Source: Nothopassalora personata
Taxonomy: Eukaryota; Ascomycota; Dothideomycetes; Mycosphaerellales; Mycosphaerellaceae
DNA length: 64,000 nucleotides
Reading direction: 5' to 3'
Assembly: GCA_033816765.1 (NCBI GenBank)
Contig: CM066289.1
Coordinates: forward strand, 4,402,001-4,466,000
The notes below the pieces were generated by a model, which was not told the DNA's origin, ran no database searches, and was given only the letters and a program-made list of their open reading frames with translations. This document shows, one piece after another, positions 54,357 through 64,000 of this stretch. The first letter of the stretch is position 1. Every line of letters begins with the position of its first letter. The translations under genes were made by a program, and so were the position numbers.

Positions 54357-54654
54357 CTACCCTATATTTGCCTCCATACTGCCACCCCCACCCGAATTCT
54401 GCAACACCTCATCCACCCTCTCCACCACTACAACAACCGGCTTCCGAACCGGCACCGCTTTCCTCTTGACGATCTCTCCTGGGGCTCACTGTTCCAAGGT
54501 GGCGGGAAACGCAGTCGCTCCTTCAACCCTCGCAGGATTGGACCTCGAAATTCTGTTCTTCTCGGAGCAGGGCTGCTCGGTCCAGTTCGTCGTTGATGAG
54601 CATCAGGTGCAGTATGCCGTCGATGACATCGCCGGCGTGTTCGAATTCGAACAT
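54357..54654 (-). CDS. candidate small two-exon gene, 82 residues
   Basis: Exon 1 54,654-54,528 encodes an acidic helical segment (MFEFEHAGDVIDGILHLMLI, then NDELDRAALLREEQN). Exon 2 54,478-54,357 gives a basic/valine-rich tail (VKRKAVPVRKPVVVVVERVD, then Gly-rich) and a stop. A 49-nt intron (54,527-54,479; GTTGAA to CCCCAG) would join them in frame. The donor is weak and upstream exons may exist. Both exon sequences look clearly protein-like. No family recognised. Confidence 0.4.
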
Positions 54655-55087
54655 CTTGGATAAGACTATGAGGAATCCGAGGGTTGGTAATTTCGGGTGT
54701 AACCGCTAGTCGGGAACAGAGGTGAAGTCGCTGGAAAGGGAGGTGATCCGAAAATGCTTGAGCGTGATGACGGAGAGCCTGGTAGGGAGGTATAAAGTTT
54801 GTTTTGACGGCACGGGAAGGCAAGACTAGGATGGGAAATGGCTTGTGTGCGGGATGAGAGAAAGTGTAATACCTTGATCTGGGGATAGGGCGAGAAGACG
54901 ACGAGTATGCCAAAGTGCACAGCACAACTTTTGCGAACTGGGTATCAACTGGTATTCATTCATTGCTCCAGCCAGCAGCCGCAGCCTCAGCAGAGCCCAT
55001 CTGACCAACCGAAGGCGTTGCCAGATGATACATGCAGTCTCCTCGCAAGCGGCATCACCCCTCGTGCGCTACGACGGAGACAGACGC

Positions 55088-55737
55088 TCACTCGTCATCC
55101 TCATCCTCTTCCTCCTGCTCGAGAGTGGTCTGGGCAATACGGTCCAAATCACGCTGGCCGGACTGAGTAATACGACGGCCACCCTTCTCCTCGTCGGTCT
55201 CGAGCACGCCGATCTTCTCGAGGGCCTGGCAGACCTTGCGGTCGACGGCACCGGATGCGTCGACGTGGTGCGATGGGCGCGAGCCGCGGTTCTTGGTACC
55301 ACCGTGGGCCTTGCGCAGACGGCCGACACCGACGGTCTTGCGGACGTAGATGTGGCGGGCGACAGAGGCGGCGCGGATGTAGAACCTGAGAGGGATGAGT
55401 ATCATAGTGAACAAGACGTGATACATGGGGTTCTTACCAGTCTTGGCTCTGTGGTGGCAGCTCCTTGGCGTGCGAGAGCTTGACGGTGTCGGACCAACCT
55501 GTAGACTATCGTGTCAGCAATTGACACTCTCTAGTCCCTCGTTCCACACGAGATTCAGGTTTCTCAATGCCATATGCATTTCATATTGTATGTGTGTGTG
55601 TGTCTATTCCTTCATCTTTCTTTCGAATTTGGTGCTCACGGACCTGGGATTGGGAGCTTTCCCTGACGCTTCAAGAAGGCGGCGTAGGCGTCGATGAACT
55701 TGTCGGCTGGGACATCGCGAACAGAGACACCAGGCAT
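55088..55737 (-). CDS. rps19: 40S ribosomal protein S19 (eS19)
   Basis: Three exons on the minus strand: 55,737-55,644, 55,498-55,438 and 55,385-55,088 (150 residues). Intron 1 is 145 nt with an unusual GTCCGT donor; intron 2 is 52 nt with GTAAGA. The protein starts MPGVSVRDVPADKFIDAYAA and continues through KRQGKLPIPGW, the core RAASVARHIYVR, GVGRLRKAHGG, RPSHHVDASG, KVCQALEKIGV and GRRITQSGQRDLDRIA, ending in an acidic tail. The length matches the eS19 family (about 143-150). Part of the small-subunit head, needed for 18S rRNA maturation. The intron-rich 5' end is typical of ribosomal protein genes. Confidence 0.96.
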
Positions 55738-56189
55738 GATTGCGGTAGTGGCGGGTGGTGGGAGTGAGGGAGAAGTTGTGGTTGTGGTGTCGACGAGTGA
55801 ACCTTTGCGCGGTGTACAGCAGAAATCAAATTCGTCTCGTGAAATGCACGCACTCAGAATTTGTGACCAGCGGGCAGAAGGTGAAACTGTTTCCCCGGTC
55901 CGCTGAGATCATCACATGATCGGGATCCCTTCGGCCCGATGACATGCTTCATCCAGTTTCTGGACATCACAACCGTTCACATCTGTGTGACTTGATGTAG
56001 CAAACAGCGCTTCCCCCCGTCGTCGCCACTCCCGCCACAGTAAAATCGACCAAGCGTCGTAACAACGCTCCAGTGAATATCACTACACCCAACAAAGCAG
56101 TATTGTCTCACGCCTCAAGCACTATGTGGCCACTCGCGGGACAAGTCGACCGATAGTATCGTCCGACATCGCCCAGCAATTGGCCACGC
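55738..56189. promoter_or_regulatory. divergent promoter interval of rps19 and the hydrolase-phosphatase gene
   Basis: 450 bp. It contains pyrimidine-rich runs near the rps19 start (CACCACCCGCC region about 55,745-55,790 read on the minus strand). No specific factor site is claimed. Confidence 0.4.
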
Positions 56190-58432
56190 ATGGCTGAACA
56201 CTTCTACACCCGACTCGCCGTCGAGAGGTTTCCTGTACGAGCGCAACGCCTCTTGCAGACACCAGTGTCAAGGTCATGGATCCTGCCAGCCACGCTTACA
56301 TGGTTGCTGGGCTTGGCACCTCTTGCTTGGTGGATGTATAAGAGGACCTCACGTGGCGTCAGCAAGAGAAAAGATGGTATGTATCTTGAATTGTACCGCC
56401 GGATCGATCGACTGATTCATGATGCAGCAACATCCACAGACCCTGGCCTTCTGGTCAAGGGCACCTGCTTCGAGCAGTACCAGACATCATCAGGACATAC
56501 CTACCCGAAGATACGCACATTCTACCATGAACACCAAAAGAAAGAGAACTTGCCGGCTGATCTTCCGCTACTAGTCTTCATGCACGGTCTTGGAGGCTCA
56601 GCCGCCCAGTTCGCGCCACTCTTGACATCACTTGTCAACATCGCACCATGTCTTGCTATCGATCTGCCTGGGTGTGGTCGGTCGGAGTTCTTGCCGAAGG
56701 AGGACGAAGCATACACTACCACTGCGCTTGCAGAGCTGCTCTTTGCAGCCATAGATCGTTTCCGTAACAAGGACTGTAACCAGAAGATCGTACTTGTTGG
56801 TCATAGCATGGGCTGCTCAATATCCGCACTGCTCGCGTCCAGGACATCACCGCTTGCACATTTGTGCTCTGAACACGTGCTCGGCATGATAGCACTTTGC
56901 CCACGATCTTCCACTATCACCGAGCATGAACTCAAGAGCATTCAATACCTCAACTGGATCTGGTCGCCTCTTTTCGACCTTGTACGACTCCACGATCGTC
57001 GAGGTGGCGTTGACAGTAGAAGTGTGTTGCGAGTCGTTGGCGAGCATGCTGACTCTGAGACTAAGCGACTGCAGCTGCGTTTTAACGAGCAATCAAGCTC
57101 AGCAGTGTTTCAGAAAGTGCTTCTCGGCATTTATCTGCAGGAAAAGCGGACTGCAGACAAAGGCGAAGAGTCCGTGCTTGGCAAGCGAGTTTGGAGTGGC
57201 ATGAGAGTGCCGTTGTTTCTTGTCGCTGCAAAGAATGATGTATTAGCACCACCGGAGAATGTCAAGCTCATCATAGACTGGCTGACAGCAGGCGCGACGA
57301 GACAGAACAGCGCTGCTGGTCAGGAAGACTATGCTATAAGCAAGGACGAAAACCACTTAGACGCTGCTCCACTGCCCGAAGACAAAGCGTTTCAAGACAA
57401 CGCCGACATTGAGGAGGTCGCTGACGATCAGATTGGAGCCGGCAAGATAGCAGCCTCATCGGATGGGACCTCCGTGATACCTTCTGTTGCTGGTGATGTC
57501 GACCTTGCAGCCAAAAGACTGAGCAGCAACAAACCCGAGCAACACAAGCTGGGAACAGAGGATCACACAATCGAAGAGGCTCAGACAGAGACAAAGCATG
57601 CCTTTGCTTTGAAGACTACGGTCTTTCCACAATCTTCGCACGGTTTGCTTTACGCCTCCAAAGACGTTCGCATTCTTGCGTCACTAATAGAATCTTTCCT
57701 GGCCAAGTATGTTGATGAACGTCTTGCTCCTTCTTGGCAACTCCGTCACCTCATGTCCACCGATAAGTGGGATGTCAAGAACTTAGCCAAGTGGCAGAAA
57801 GTCCAGAACTGCTCAGAGCCTATCGGAGGCGTGTTTCGAGCTATGAAGACGATGCGCGAAATTGACAATGTCCACAACCCACGCGAGTTTGTCAAGAAGT
57901 ACAGCTGCAAGGTCCGCCCTGATGGCGTGGCGATGGTGGTCGATATCAGCCATGACACGCCCGTCTACGACAAGAAGGGTTTGGAAGATAATGGGGTGGA
58001 GTACCATAAATTCCCAACAGTGTCGAAGGAGCCCCCCACTGAAGATGAAGTGGAACAATTCATCGGACTGGTGGACAGCTTACGCGCATCACCTAAGATC
58101 GCGGACGCTGATCAAAGCACGAAGCCGACTGTAGGCGTGCATTGCCACTACGGTAAGTCGCCAGAGCACAGAAGTCAATTTGTGTCTGTGATGCACACCA
58201 TCGTTCCTCATCTCAAATTGTTATCAACATTGACTGATAGTTTCCAGGCTTCAACAGAACAGGCTACTTCATTTGCTGCTACCTCGTCGAGCGCATGGGA
58301 TGGAAGCTGGAAGCTGCGTTGAAGGAGTTTGCGGAGAAGAGAGCGCCTGGCATTAAGCACGATTGGTTTGTCAATACCCTATACGCGAGATATGAGGCGC
58401 GCATTGAGAGGCGTGGTACGATTGTGGGATGA
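56190..58432 (+). CDS. membrane-anchored alpha/beta-hydrolase fused to a dual-specificity phosphatase
   Basis: Exons 56,190-58,152 and 58,248-58,432 (715 residues). The 95-nt intron (GTAAGT to TTCCAG) splits the phosphatase loop. A hydrophobic N-terminal segment (about 33-50) suggests a membrane anchor. The alpha/beta-hydrolase follows at about 90-400: oxyanion FMHGLGG, nucleophile elbow GHSMG with S206, an acid in AAKNDVLAPPE and a His in PQSSHG (about 478). A phosphatase-like domain is at about 520-700, with a DxxP-like VDISHDTPVY and, only after splicing, HCHYGFNRTG, the CX5R loop with C652. A further in-frame 51-nt segment (56,377-56,427, GTATGT to GCAG) may be an intron. Substrates are unknown; the hydrolase half resembles lipid or ester hydrolases. 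Confidence 0.88.
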
Positions 58433-58657
58433 ATAGAAAGTAATGCATTAACGACTCACTGGTTGGTTCCCGAGCCTCCACAGCTGTTCCACGTGGGCCC
58501 GTTCCCACATCAGGCGAACAAGCCATCGAGTCTCCACTTGAGCTTCATATAACGGATTTATTGGGCTACCATAAGACTGATTTGACAGCCGCATACTTCG
58601 GCTTTCCAACAGACACAGCAACGGGCCTATTCCGAGGAGTACCCAAACTGCTTCATC

Positions 58658-59423
58658 ATGTCTCACGACCTCATCCTCTACGATCTGCCCAGTAAAGACC
58701 CCTGTCTACCCCGTTCTGCGAATCCTCTGAAGAGTAAGTCCTATCACAACCACTCGACATCGATTGCTTGAATTGAGCTGATTGGATGTCCAGTGCAACT
58801 TACAACCCGTATGGCCCTCAGCTACAAGGGGGATCTCCTGCAAGACTCGATTTGGGGGTCCCTTCTGGGAAGTTAGAGAGATTGTTTGAAGCCAAATACT
58901 GCTTCCTCTCCCATTTGCCTAGATGTTGGCCATCAATCACAATCCAGCGGCGTCTCCCCAAACCCCTCAGACGCTCTTCGCCGAACACAGAGTTTCAGTC
59001 GCGCACGGAGTGTGCTGATGGGACGTATATTATGGTGAATTACCTTGCATCGCAAGACCAAATCTTCTCGACGCTGGTCAAAGAGTGTTAGAACTCTGCC
59101 CAGAATCGCCCCTGAACTCGAGAAGTTGCAGCGTGCTCCTAGTTCCTCGCTTGAACGCAGAGATTGAAGCAGAGTTAAGCACTGCTTCTAGTCAGGCGTC
59201 CAAAACTGTAGCGATCCCGGAGATTGGCAGGAGTATTATAAGGGAGGAGGTTGGCTATATCGAGAGAGAGAGGATTAGAGGGAATGGCGATAGTGCTGGA
59301 CTGGCTGACCAACGGGTAGGGATGCCACTCAATGAAATGGAGAGCCCGAAAAGTGGAGATGGAGCTTGGGAAAGGGAGAGGCCGGGGTGCTCAGAAGATC
59401 CGGGGGCTGATGGAGAAGCATAA
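58658..59423 (+). pseudogene. glutathione S-transferase-like pseudogene
   Basis: An ATG at 58,658 starts SHDLILYDLPSKDPCLP and ANPLK, the N-terminal strand of fungal GST-like proteins. A good 60-nt intron (58,734-58,793, GTAAGT to CCAG) follows. The next exon begins with TTRMALSYKG, matching the family's (W)KTR-LNYKG block, but hits a stop within 20 codons. Further GST-like pieces appear in other frames (ADGTYIM near 59,010; an acidic helical region 59,150-59,290). Frameshifts and stops break it. It was probably a GST with an N-terminal thioredoxin-fold domain. Confidence 0.45.
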
Positions 59424-60779
59424 GCGGGTAAGTTCACGACTCTGAGCTGTAAAAGGCTTTGTTGCTGGGGGCTGTTCTTTTAGGAATGTTGCAGGACGAA
59501 GGCCCTTTTCATCCTCGGCGGCGAACATAGCTATGAATATTTTATGTTGTGGTGGGGATCTATATGGTTAGTCTCTTTCCCCCGAAGACGTTCGAGAACT
59601 TTGGGAGATGTGTGAGTCGGAATTGAGGGATTTGTACGAGGGAGGCGGTAAAGGTGTGGGTTGAGAGGGATGATCGAGATAGCGAAAGCAGGTCGGTGGA
59701 CGGTTGGTTCAGAGGATTTAGTTTTGCCCGCCGCAGCAGTCTTTATATCGACTGCCTTGACAGTCGTCCGCGCCGTGGTGATTGCAGCTTTGACGCTAGG
59801 AGCCTGAGATTGACGTAGCGGTTGTTTGAGTGAACTTCTTATTCGGGAGATGTGTTCAGGTTCGCGATACTCCAGATGCGCTCCCGACGTAAAGTAGAGC
59901 CTCTGTCATGGTTTGGAGGAGTTGCGTAATTGCGATCAATTTTGGGCAGAGGAGAGGATATTTGAATCGGACGCGGAAGGCAGGTTGTTTTTGTATGCAC
60001 GATCATGGCTCCAGGGCGCGCTCTTGGCGGAAGTATGATCATTCTTGGATATCATTATGAGAGTGGTGCCATGCTGGCCAGACAGCAAAACTCAGCTGTA
60101 TCCACGCATTGCCCACCATCATGTCATCACTGGCTCGAGCTCATTGCGCAAGTGATGATTTTGGTGCAATGTGCGAAGCGTGTATAATTCACTCGATCAG
60201 ACACAGATATTCACTGCTGATTCGTGGTACGCTTCACGAAGCACAATTGTCAAGCCGTAACGATACTCGCTGCGAATTAGTGTTATCCATGCCGCCTCGC
60301 CCCTTGAATGAGCAGATATAAGCTCCAGAACAGGTGCCGTCGGAGGGCAGTGAACCATGCTATTGATAAGTATCTGCGAACGACATAAGCGTAGCTTAGA
60401 CGCAGGCGATAAGGCAGTCTCACGATCTGGACAATAGTGCCAGGGCCTATTCTGTGCCCGATTGCAACCCTGTCTCCTACACCTGTCTGCTTCAGTCAGC
60501 CAGTCACCCTGCTATGTTTGATGAGAGGCGGGATACTACGCTCCGCACAGTAATGAGCGTCAATCCACTCGTAAGATCTGTCGGGGCCCCATACCTTGTA
60601 CGATGTGACGCCTTGGGCACAGTGACCGCCGCTTCGCCACTGACAGATGCCCTACGATATGTAGTCCACTAGAACTTGATGGGTGATGCATGTGTCTTGC
60701 TTGATTGTTGTTTCTATGAAGGTGGAAGAAAGACAGCTATGTATATATCTAGTTTGTGCACGGGCACGGACCTATAACC
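59424..60779. other. intergenic region
   Basis: 1.35 kb of normal composition with no supported gene, repeat or RNA. Frames of 60-75 residues (for example 60,454-60,672) lack any recognisable feature. Confidence 0.5.
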
Positions 60780-61473
60780 TGTTGTGAATCAGGTGACCAA
60801 GGTCCATGTTAGTCAGGACTTGGCACACACACACTATATCACACTGTTTTCTGTAGCTAGATAGTCTCACACCTTGTGGCAATTCATGAGGATTACTAAT
60901 CCACCCTATCGTTTTAATCTAGAAGCTTATACTCGTCAAATACCTATCTATAACAGGTTATAAGCCCGAGTGCTCCTCTGCCTATCCAATTTAAAACCTA
61001 AATCGTCATCAAAGCTCTATTAAGGATTAGCTTGCCTTACTAGTGGACTCTACCCTACATTTGTTTTACGGACAACTACCTAATCGATTTAAGAACTACT
61101 ATAGGAGATCGGCACTAAGCACTAGTACCGTAGTACAGCATCTAAAAGAGCTAGACTAGGTATAGAGTTTAGAAACAACACCTCTAGCAACCTAGTAAGA
61201 TCCGCTAAGGACAACTAGGTGCTTAGGAAAGGCGTGCAGTTCTAGGCATAGAAATCTATGCTAATTAGCGCACTGCTAGAGAAGGATCTAGTTAGATACG
61301 TAATCCATAATCTAGACTAGGTTAACCCAAAGTACGCTCTAAACAGGGTAGCTTATAATTAACCCTAAGATGTAACTAAGAATGTCTAAGATAAGACTAC
61401 CTAGAATAAAGCCCCTTAGGACATTACTAGTAGTGTAGGATATAAAGCTGCCTACAAGCGATAGAAGAAAGAG
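60780..61473 (+). mobile_element. 5' remnant of a second copia-type element, partly RIP-mutated
   Basis: A candidate 176-bp LTR (60,780-60,955, TGTTGTG to TCTATAACA) is followed at once by GGTTATAAGCCCG, the half-tRNA(iMet) primer site seen at 20,772. From about 60,890 to 61,473 CA/TG are depleted and TAG/TAA frequent. A gag-like frame reads VLRKGVQF, then KSMLISALLEKDLVRYV (about 61,205-61,320). The LTR's left part is hardly RIP-mutated. The element is cut at 61,474 by the next LTR element. Confidence 0.6.
60956..60968 (+). promoter_or_regulatory. copia primer-binding site, half-tRNA(iMet) type
   Basis: GGTTATAAGCCCG directly after the LTR end TAACA. Identical to the first 13 bases of the site at 20,772, although the LTRs differ. 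Confidence 0.65.
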
Positions 61474-61710
61474 TGTCACGGGCAGCCCGCGACCCTTCAC
61501 TGACGATGCGTCGTCCCGGCGGAACCTCGGACCTTCCGCATCGGGTTAGCGCGGCTTGGCGATGCTTTATCTATCCGCCGCGCCTCGCGCTCCTCTTTCG
61601 TAGCTTCGTAGAACAACAACTATCTCATTCGGACCCTATGGTACGCGCGCCCTTACAGTTTGTTCTACCTCCCTACCCAGATCGCGGATCCAGGTAAGGG
61701 ACGCGTAACA
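61474..61710 (+). repeat. candidate 5' LTR of the intact element
   Basis: The border at 61,474 is clear: RIP-type composition ends and TGTCACG begins. The right border is inferred from the near-inverted CGTAACA. Without the 3' LTR it cannot be confirmed. Confidence 0.45.
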
Positions 61711-61826
61711 ACAGGAACAGACTCACAGAACAGCGCACGGCGTAGATACAGAACTCGCGACTCGCAACATCGCAACAGAGGCAAACGGATTCAGAACACG
61801 GAACACGGTAAGGCACTAAGCAACAG

Positions 61827-63860
61827 ATGCCCAAGGAAACCAACGCACCAAAGGCCTCAGCAACAGGCCGCGTTGAAGGAAACAACATGACTTCCCAGCA
61901 GTCACAGACACAAGGCAAGCGCACCTCTCTTTTCCCCGACCTCTCCAGTTTCGACAGTCAGACACAAGGAGACGACACTCGGCGAGTCACAGTTGACACC
62001 GGTGTCGCGCTTCAGCAAGAGCTGGACAAGGCATGGAACAAAGCACAAGACAGGGAGCAGAACGGTGAGCTTGATTTCACAGAACTCTTCGAGCCCAGGG
62101 TGGGAGAAGAGGAGGACACACCAGTCTTCATTTCACACGACGAAGCCGAACACATCGCTGCCGCCGACTTCCAGAACATCACCGCCGAAGACCTGGCCAC
62201 ACTGACCAAGGAACACCCGAAGACCGTCCACGATTTCGTGCTACGAGGATTCAACACTGCCATCATATCTAGCCAACAACTCGATGTGATGCAACGCGCC
62301 AATGCACTTCAGAACAAGCAGTACCGTACGCTGTATGCCGAGTACGATCGCATCCACGGGATGCTCAAGACCGAACAGACCGCCCTCGCGAAGATGGCCC
62401 AGGACCTTAAGAATAAGAACGCCGACACCCTCAAACTCAAGGCTGTCGAGAAGAAGTACAAGGATGCGAACGAGCTATGTCAGCAGTTCGCCGATATCAC
62501 CGACTCGGAGAAGAAGAAGAGCCAGGCATTACAAGCTGAGGTTGATGACCTGAAGGTCCGTCTGCAAGCAGCAGAGGACCAGGCACGAGGACGTCGTTCG
62601 CGCTCGCGCCCACGCTCACGCCCACGATCACCACCACCCCGCGAGACCTCACTCGAGGTGCTCCAGCGTCGGTACCGTGAGGCGGCAGCAGGAGGAGGTG
62701 GCGGAGGAGACGATGATGACGATGGCAATGGAGACAAGGACAGGGATCGCCGTGGTCGTGACCATGACCGACCACGTCGTGATGAGCGCCAAGGCACACA
62801 AGGCACGCAGCGGTCAGGCGGTGGTCGCAGCAACCGCACGCAGCAGACACCTCTCGTGGACCTGCCGGAGCGTCTCATCAACATCGACCCCACCCTCGAC
62901 CGCAGCATGAAGATCGGCAAGGGTGTGCCTGACCTAAAGAAGTTCAAGAACGATGACGACCCGACTTATGACAGCTGGTACACAAGCATCCTGCTGAAGT
63001 TGACAGTCGCGACGTTCCGCACTGAACAGGACGCCCTACGCTTCCTGTATGGATGGACGGACGGTGAGGTGCAGAAGACTGTGAAGCCTCGCATCCCCAT
63101 CCCCGGGCACCAGGCTTTCAACGAGTTCATGACTGGCGAAGAACTGTTGGACTGGATGACTCGACAGTACGGCGTCCGCAACGAGGCCACCAAGGCTGCA
63201 GTGGACATCACTACCTGCAAACAGGCTCAGAAGGAGAACTTCGTCCCATTCTTCGCACGCTATTCCAAGCTGAGGGCATGGGTTGACTGGAGTGACGAGA
63301 CCGAGTTGATGCTGTTCCGCACACGCCTCAACAAGCGCTACTACATCAAGACCTTCGGAGACCGCGAGGTGGACCGACGTCTGAACAGCATGCAGGACGT
63401 GATCGAAGAGTGCACTGCACTGGACGAGCAGTTCTACGAGACCGAGCAGCTGTACCCTCAAGAGAACAACAACCGCCCACGCGGCAATGGAGGAGGCAAC
63501 CAGAACGGCAACGGCAACGGCAACCAGAACCAGGGCAACACAGCTGCAGCTGCAGCCGCTGGTGCTGCCGGCGCCGTCGTTCAGCGCCCACCACAGTACG
63601 TAGGCACCAAGAAGAAGGAAGACTTGCCAGCTCACCTTCGGGACCTCCCACCGCTCAACTATGAGGGTCGCGAGGAATTGAAGAAGCAGGGCAAGTGCTA
63701 CCGATGCCGCACCGGACCCCACTTATCCAGCAATACCGAGTGCCCGATGTATGGCTACGACGGCGACTATCGCCCACCGCGCCCGCGTAACAACAACGGA
63801 GGCAACACCAACCTCAGTTCCCTGGCCGCCGGGCAGGGAAATGGCGAGGCCACTGCCTAA
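61827..63860 (+). CDS. retrotransposon Gag, 677 residues, intact
   Basis: ATG 61,827 to TAA 63,858-63,860. The N-terminal third is acidic/Gln-rich and followed by a predicted coiled coil (about 150-255). An SR-rich patch (RRSRSRPRSRPRSPP at about 253-267) and a Gly/Asp/Arg-rich linker come next. The retrotransposon gag core lies at about 345-540 (FKNDDDPTYDSWYTSILLKL, WMTRQYGVRNEA, FFARYSKLRAWVDW, FRTRLNKRYYI). An Asn/Gly/Gln-rich and poly-Ala linker leads to one zinc knuckle with spacing C-x2-C-x4-H-x6-C (CYRCRTGPHLSSNTEC), longer than the standard x4. Forms the virus-like particle and binds the element's RNA. No RIP stops. Confidence 0.9.
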   Translation: MPKETNAPKASATGRVEGNNMTSQQSQTQGKRTSLFPDLSSFDSQTQGDDTRRVTVDTGVALQQELDKAWNKAQDREQNGELDFTELFEPRVGEEEDTPVFISHDEAEHIAAADFQNITAEDLATLTKEHPKTVHDFVLRGFNTAIISSQQLDVMQRANALQNKQYRTLYAEYDRIHGMLKTEQTALAKMAQDLKNKNADTLKLKAVEKKYKDANELCQQFADITDSEKKKSQALQAEVDDLKVRLQAAEDQARGRRSRSRPRSRPRSPPPRETSLEVLQRRYREAAAGGGGGGDDDDDGNGDKDRDRRGRDHDRPRRDERQGTQGTQRSGGGRSNRTQQTPLVDLPERLINIDPTLDRSMKIGKGVPDLKKFKNDDDPTYDSWYTSILLKLTVATFRTEQDALRFLYGWTDGEVQKTVKPRIPIPGHQAFNEFMTGEELLDWMTRQYGVRNEATKAAVDITTCKQAQKENFVPFFARYSKLRAWVDWSDETELMLFRTRLNKRYYIKTFGDREVDRRLNSMQDVIEECTALDEQFYETEQLYPQENNNRPRGNGGGNQNGNGNGNQNQGNTAAAAAAGAAGAVVQRPPQYVGTKKKEDLPAHLRDLPPLNYEGREELKKQGKCYRCRTGPHLSSNTECPMYGYDGDYRPPRPRNNNGGNTNLSSLAAGQGNGEATA

Positions 63861-63890
63861 GCGTGGCAGACAGTGGTCAACCGAACAACC
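63836..63890 (+). promoter_or_regulatory. candidate -1 ribosomal frameshift signal at the gag-pol junction
   Basis: In the gag frame the heptamer reads G-GGA-AAT (63,836-63,842), the X-XXY-YYZ pattern, sixteen bases before the gag stop. Ten bases further, CTGCC and GGCAG can pair around a 7-nt loop holding the TAA stop, with CCA/TGG outside. The -1 frame is open across the gag stop to the window end. Confidence 0.55.
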
Positions 63891-64000
63891 AAGGACAGAA
63901 AGAGCATGAGATTGAGAGACACAGAGTGCAAGAGCAAGACACGGATACAGACTATGGTGAGGAGCTGAAGATATCGGCCTGCGCATTGGAGCCGCAGCAA
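63860..64000 (+). CDS. start of Pol in the -1 frame (partial)
   Basis: From the heptamer on, the -1 frame stays open through the gag stop to the last base (LSVADSGQPNNQG, then a Gln/Glu/Asp-rich stretch). No protease motif is reached inside the window. No ATG heads this frame near the junction, which favours frameshifting over reinitiation. Confidence 0.5.

Larger units (their letters stand above)
61474..64000 (+). mobile_element. 5' part of an LTR retrotransposon without RIP, cut by window edge
   Basis: A candidate LTR starts at TGTCACGGGC (61,474) and may end at CGTAACA (61,710); only one copy is in view, so its end is a guess. It is followed by a leader and an intact gag (61,827-63,860) and the start of pol in the -1 frame. 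CA and TG are at normal frequency and no frame is broken, in sharp contrast to every other element here. It was inserted into a RIP-mutated copia remnant, so it arrived after that copy was mutated. Confidence 0.8.

Noticed and set aside
63036..63722. 228-codon minus-strand frame opposite gag
   Set aside because: Shadow of the GC-rich gag coding sequence; Leu/Val/Ala/Ser-heavy with no protein-like order, no start context and no domain.

Overview
The window comes from a filamentous ascomycete (Pezizomycotina). The composition and gene set fit a Dothideomycete, but that rank is inferred. The genes are GC-rich and nuclear, with short 50-145 nt GT-AG introns. About half the window is transposon DNA with the mark of repeat-induced point mutation (RIP): CpA and TpG almost absent, TpA and CTAG in excess, CpG kept, and reading frames broken almost only by TAG/TAA where Gln or Trp codons stood.

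Region 1 (1-30,025) is a nested transposon block. From the left it holds: a truncated minus-strand Ty3/gypsy chromovirus (family A, 1-3,370); a 14-bp minisatellite; a 4.2-kb element bounded by 26-bp palindromes with a degenerate reading frame I do not recognise (4,161-8,408); a gypsy integrase remnant (8,871-9,775); an LTR plus 3' end of a minus-strand gypsy element (family C, 9,776-10,703); and a minus-strand chromovirus (family B, 10,704-30,025). Family B is split by two later insertions. One is a complete plus-strand family A element (11,529-18,221, TSD CCGTC). The other is a complete plus-strand Ty1/copia element (20,525-26,138, TSD TTTCC). Families A, B and C each carry an antisense accessory frame with a CxxC motif between pol and the 3' LTR. 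Families A and B both show 9-nt LTR/PBS complementarity of the kind used for Tf1/sushi self-priming.

Region 2 (30,026-60,779) is ordinary gene space. The recognisable genes are an EDEM/Mnl1-type GH47 mannosidase (minus), mitochondrial Tim50 (plus, start resolved through a 65-nt intron), a Tim17-like conserved membrane protein (minus) divergent from a Cyt-4/Dss1 mitochondrial RNase II (plus), a secreted protein of unknown function (plus, one intron), a truncated pectate lyase (minus), a 90-residue 2Fe-2S ferredoxin-type protein (plus), ribosomal protein S19 (minus, three exons) and an alpha/beta-hydrolase fused to a dual-specificity phosphatase (plus). Smaller hypothetical genes and a GST-like pseudogene lie between them. 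Three of the genes serve mitochondria (protein import, RNA turnover and probably the Tim17-like protein); otherwise they look like unlinked housekeeping functions.

Region 3 (60,780-64,000) returns to transposons. A RIP-mutated copia 5' end with a half-tRNA(iMet) primer site is followed by the start of an LTR element that shows no RIP. That element has an intact 677-residue gag and an open pol frame in the -1 register, with a plausible -1 frameshift signal (GGGAAAT plus hairpin) just before the gag stop.
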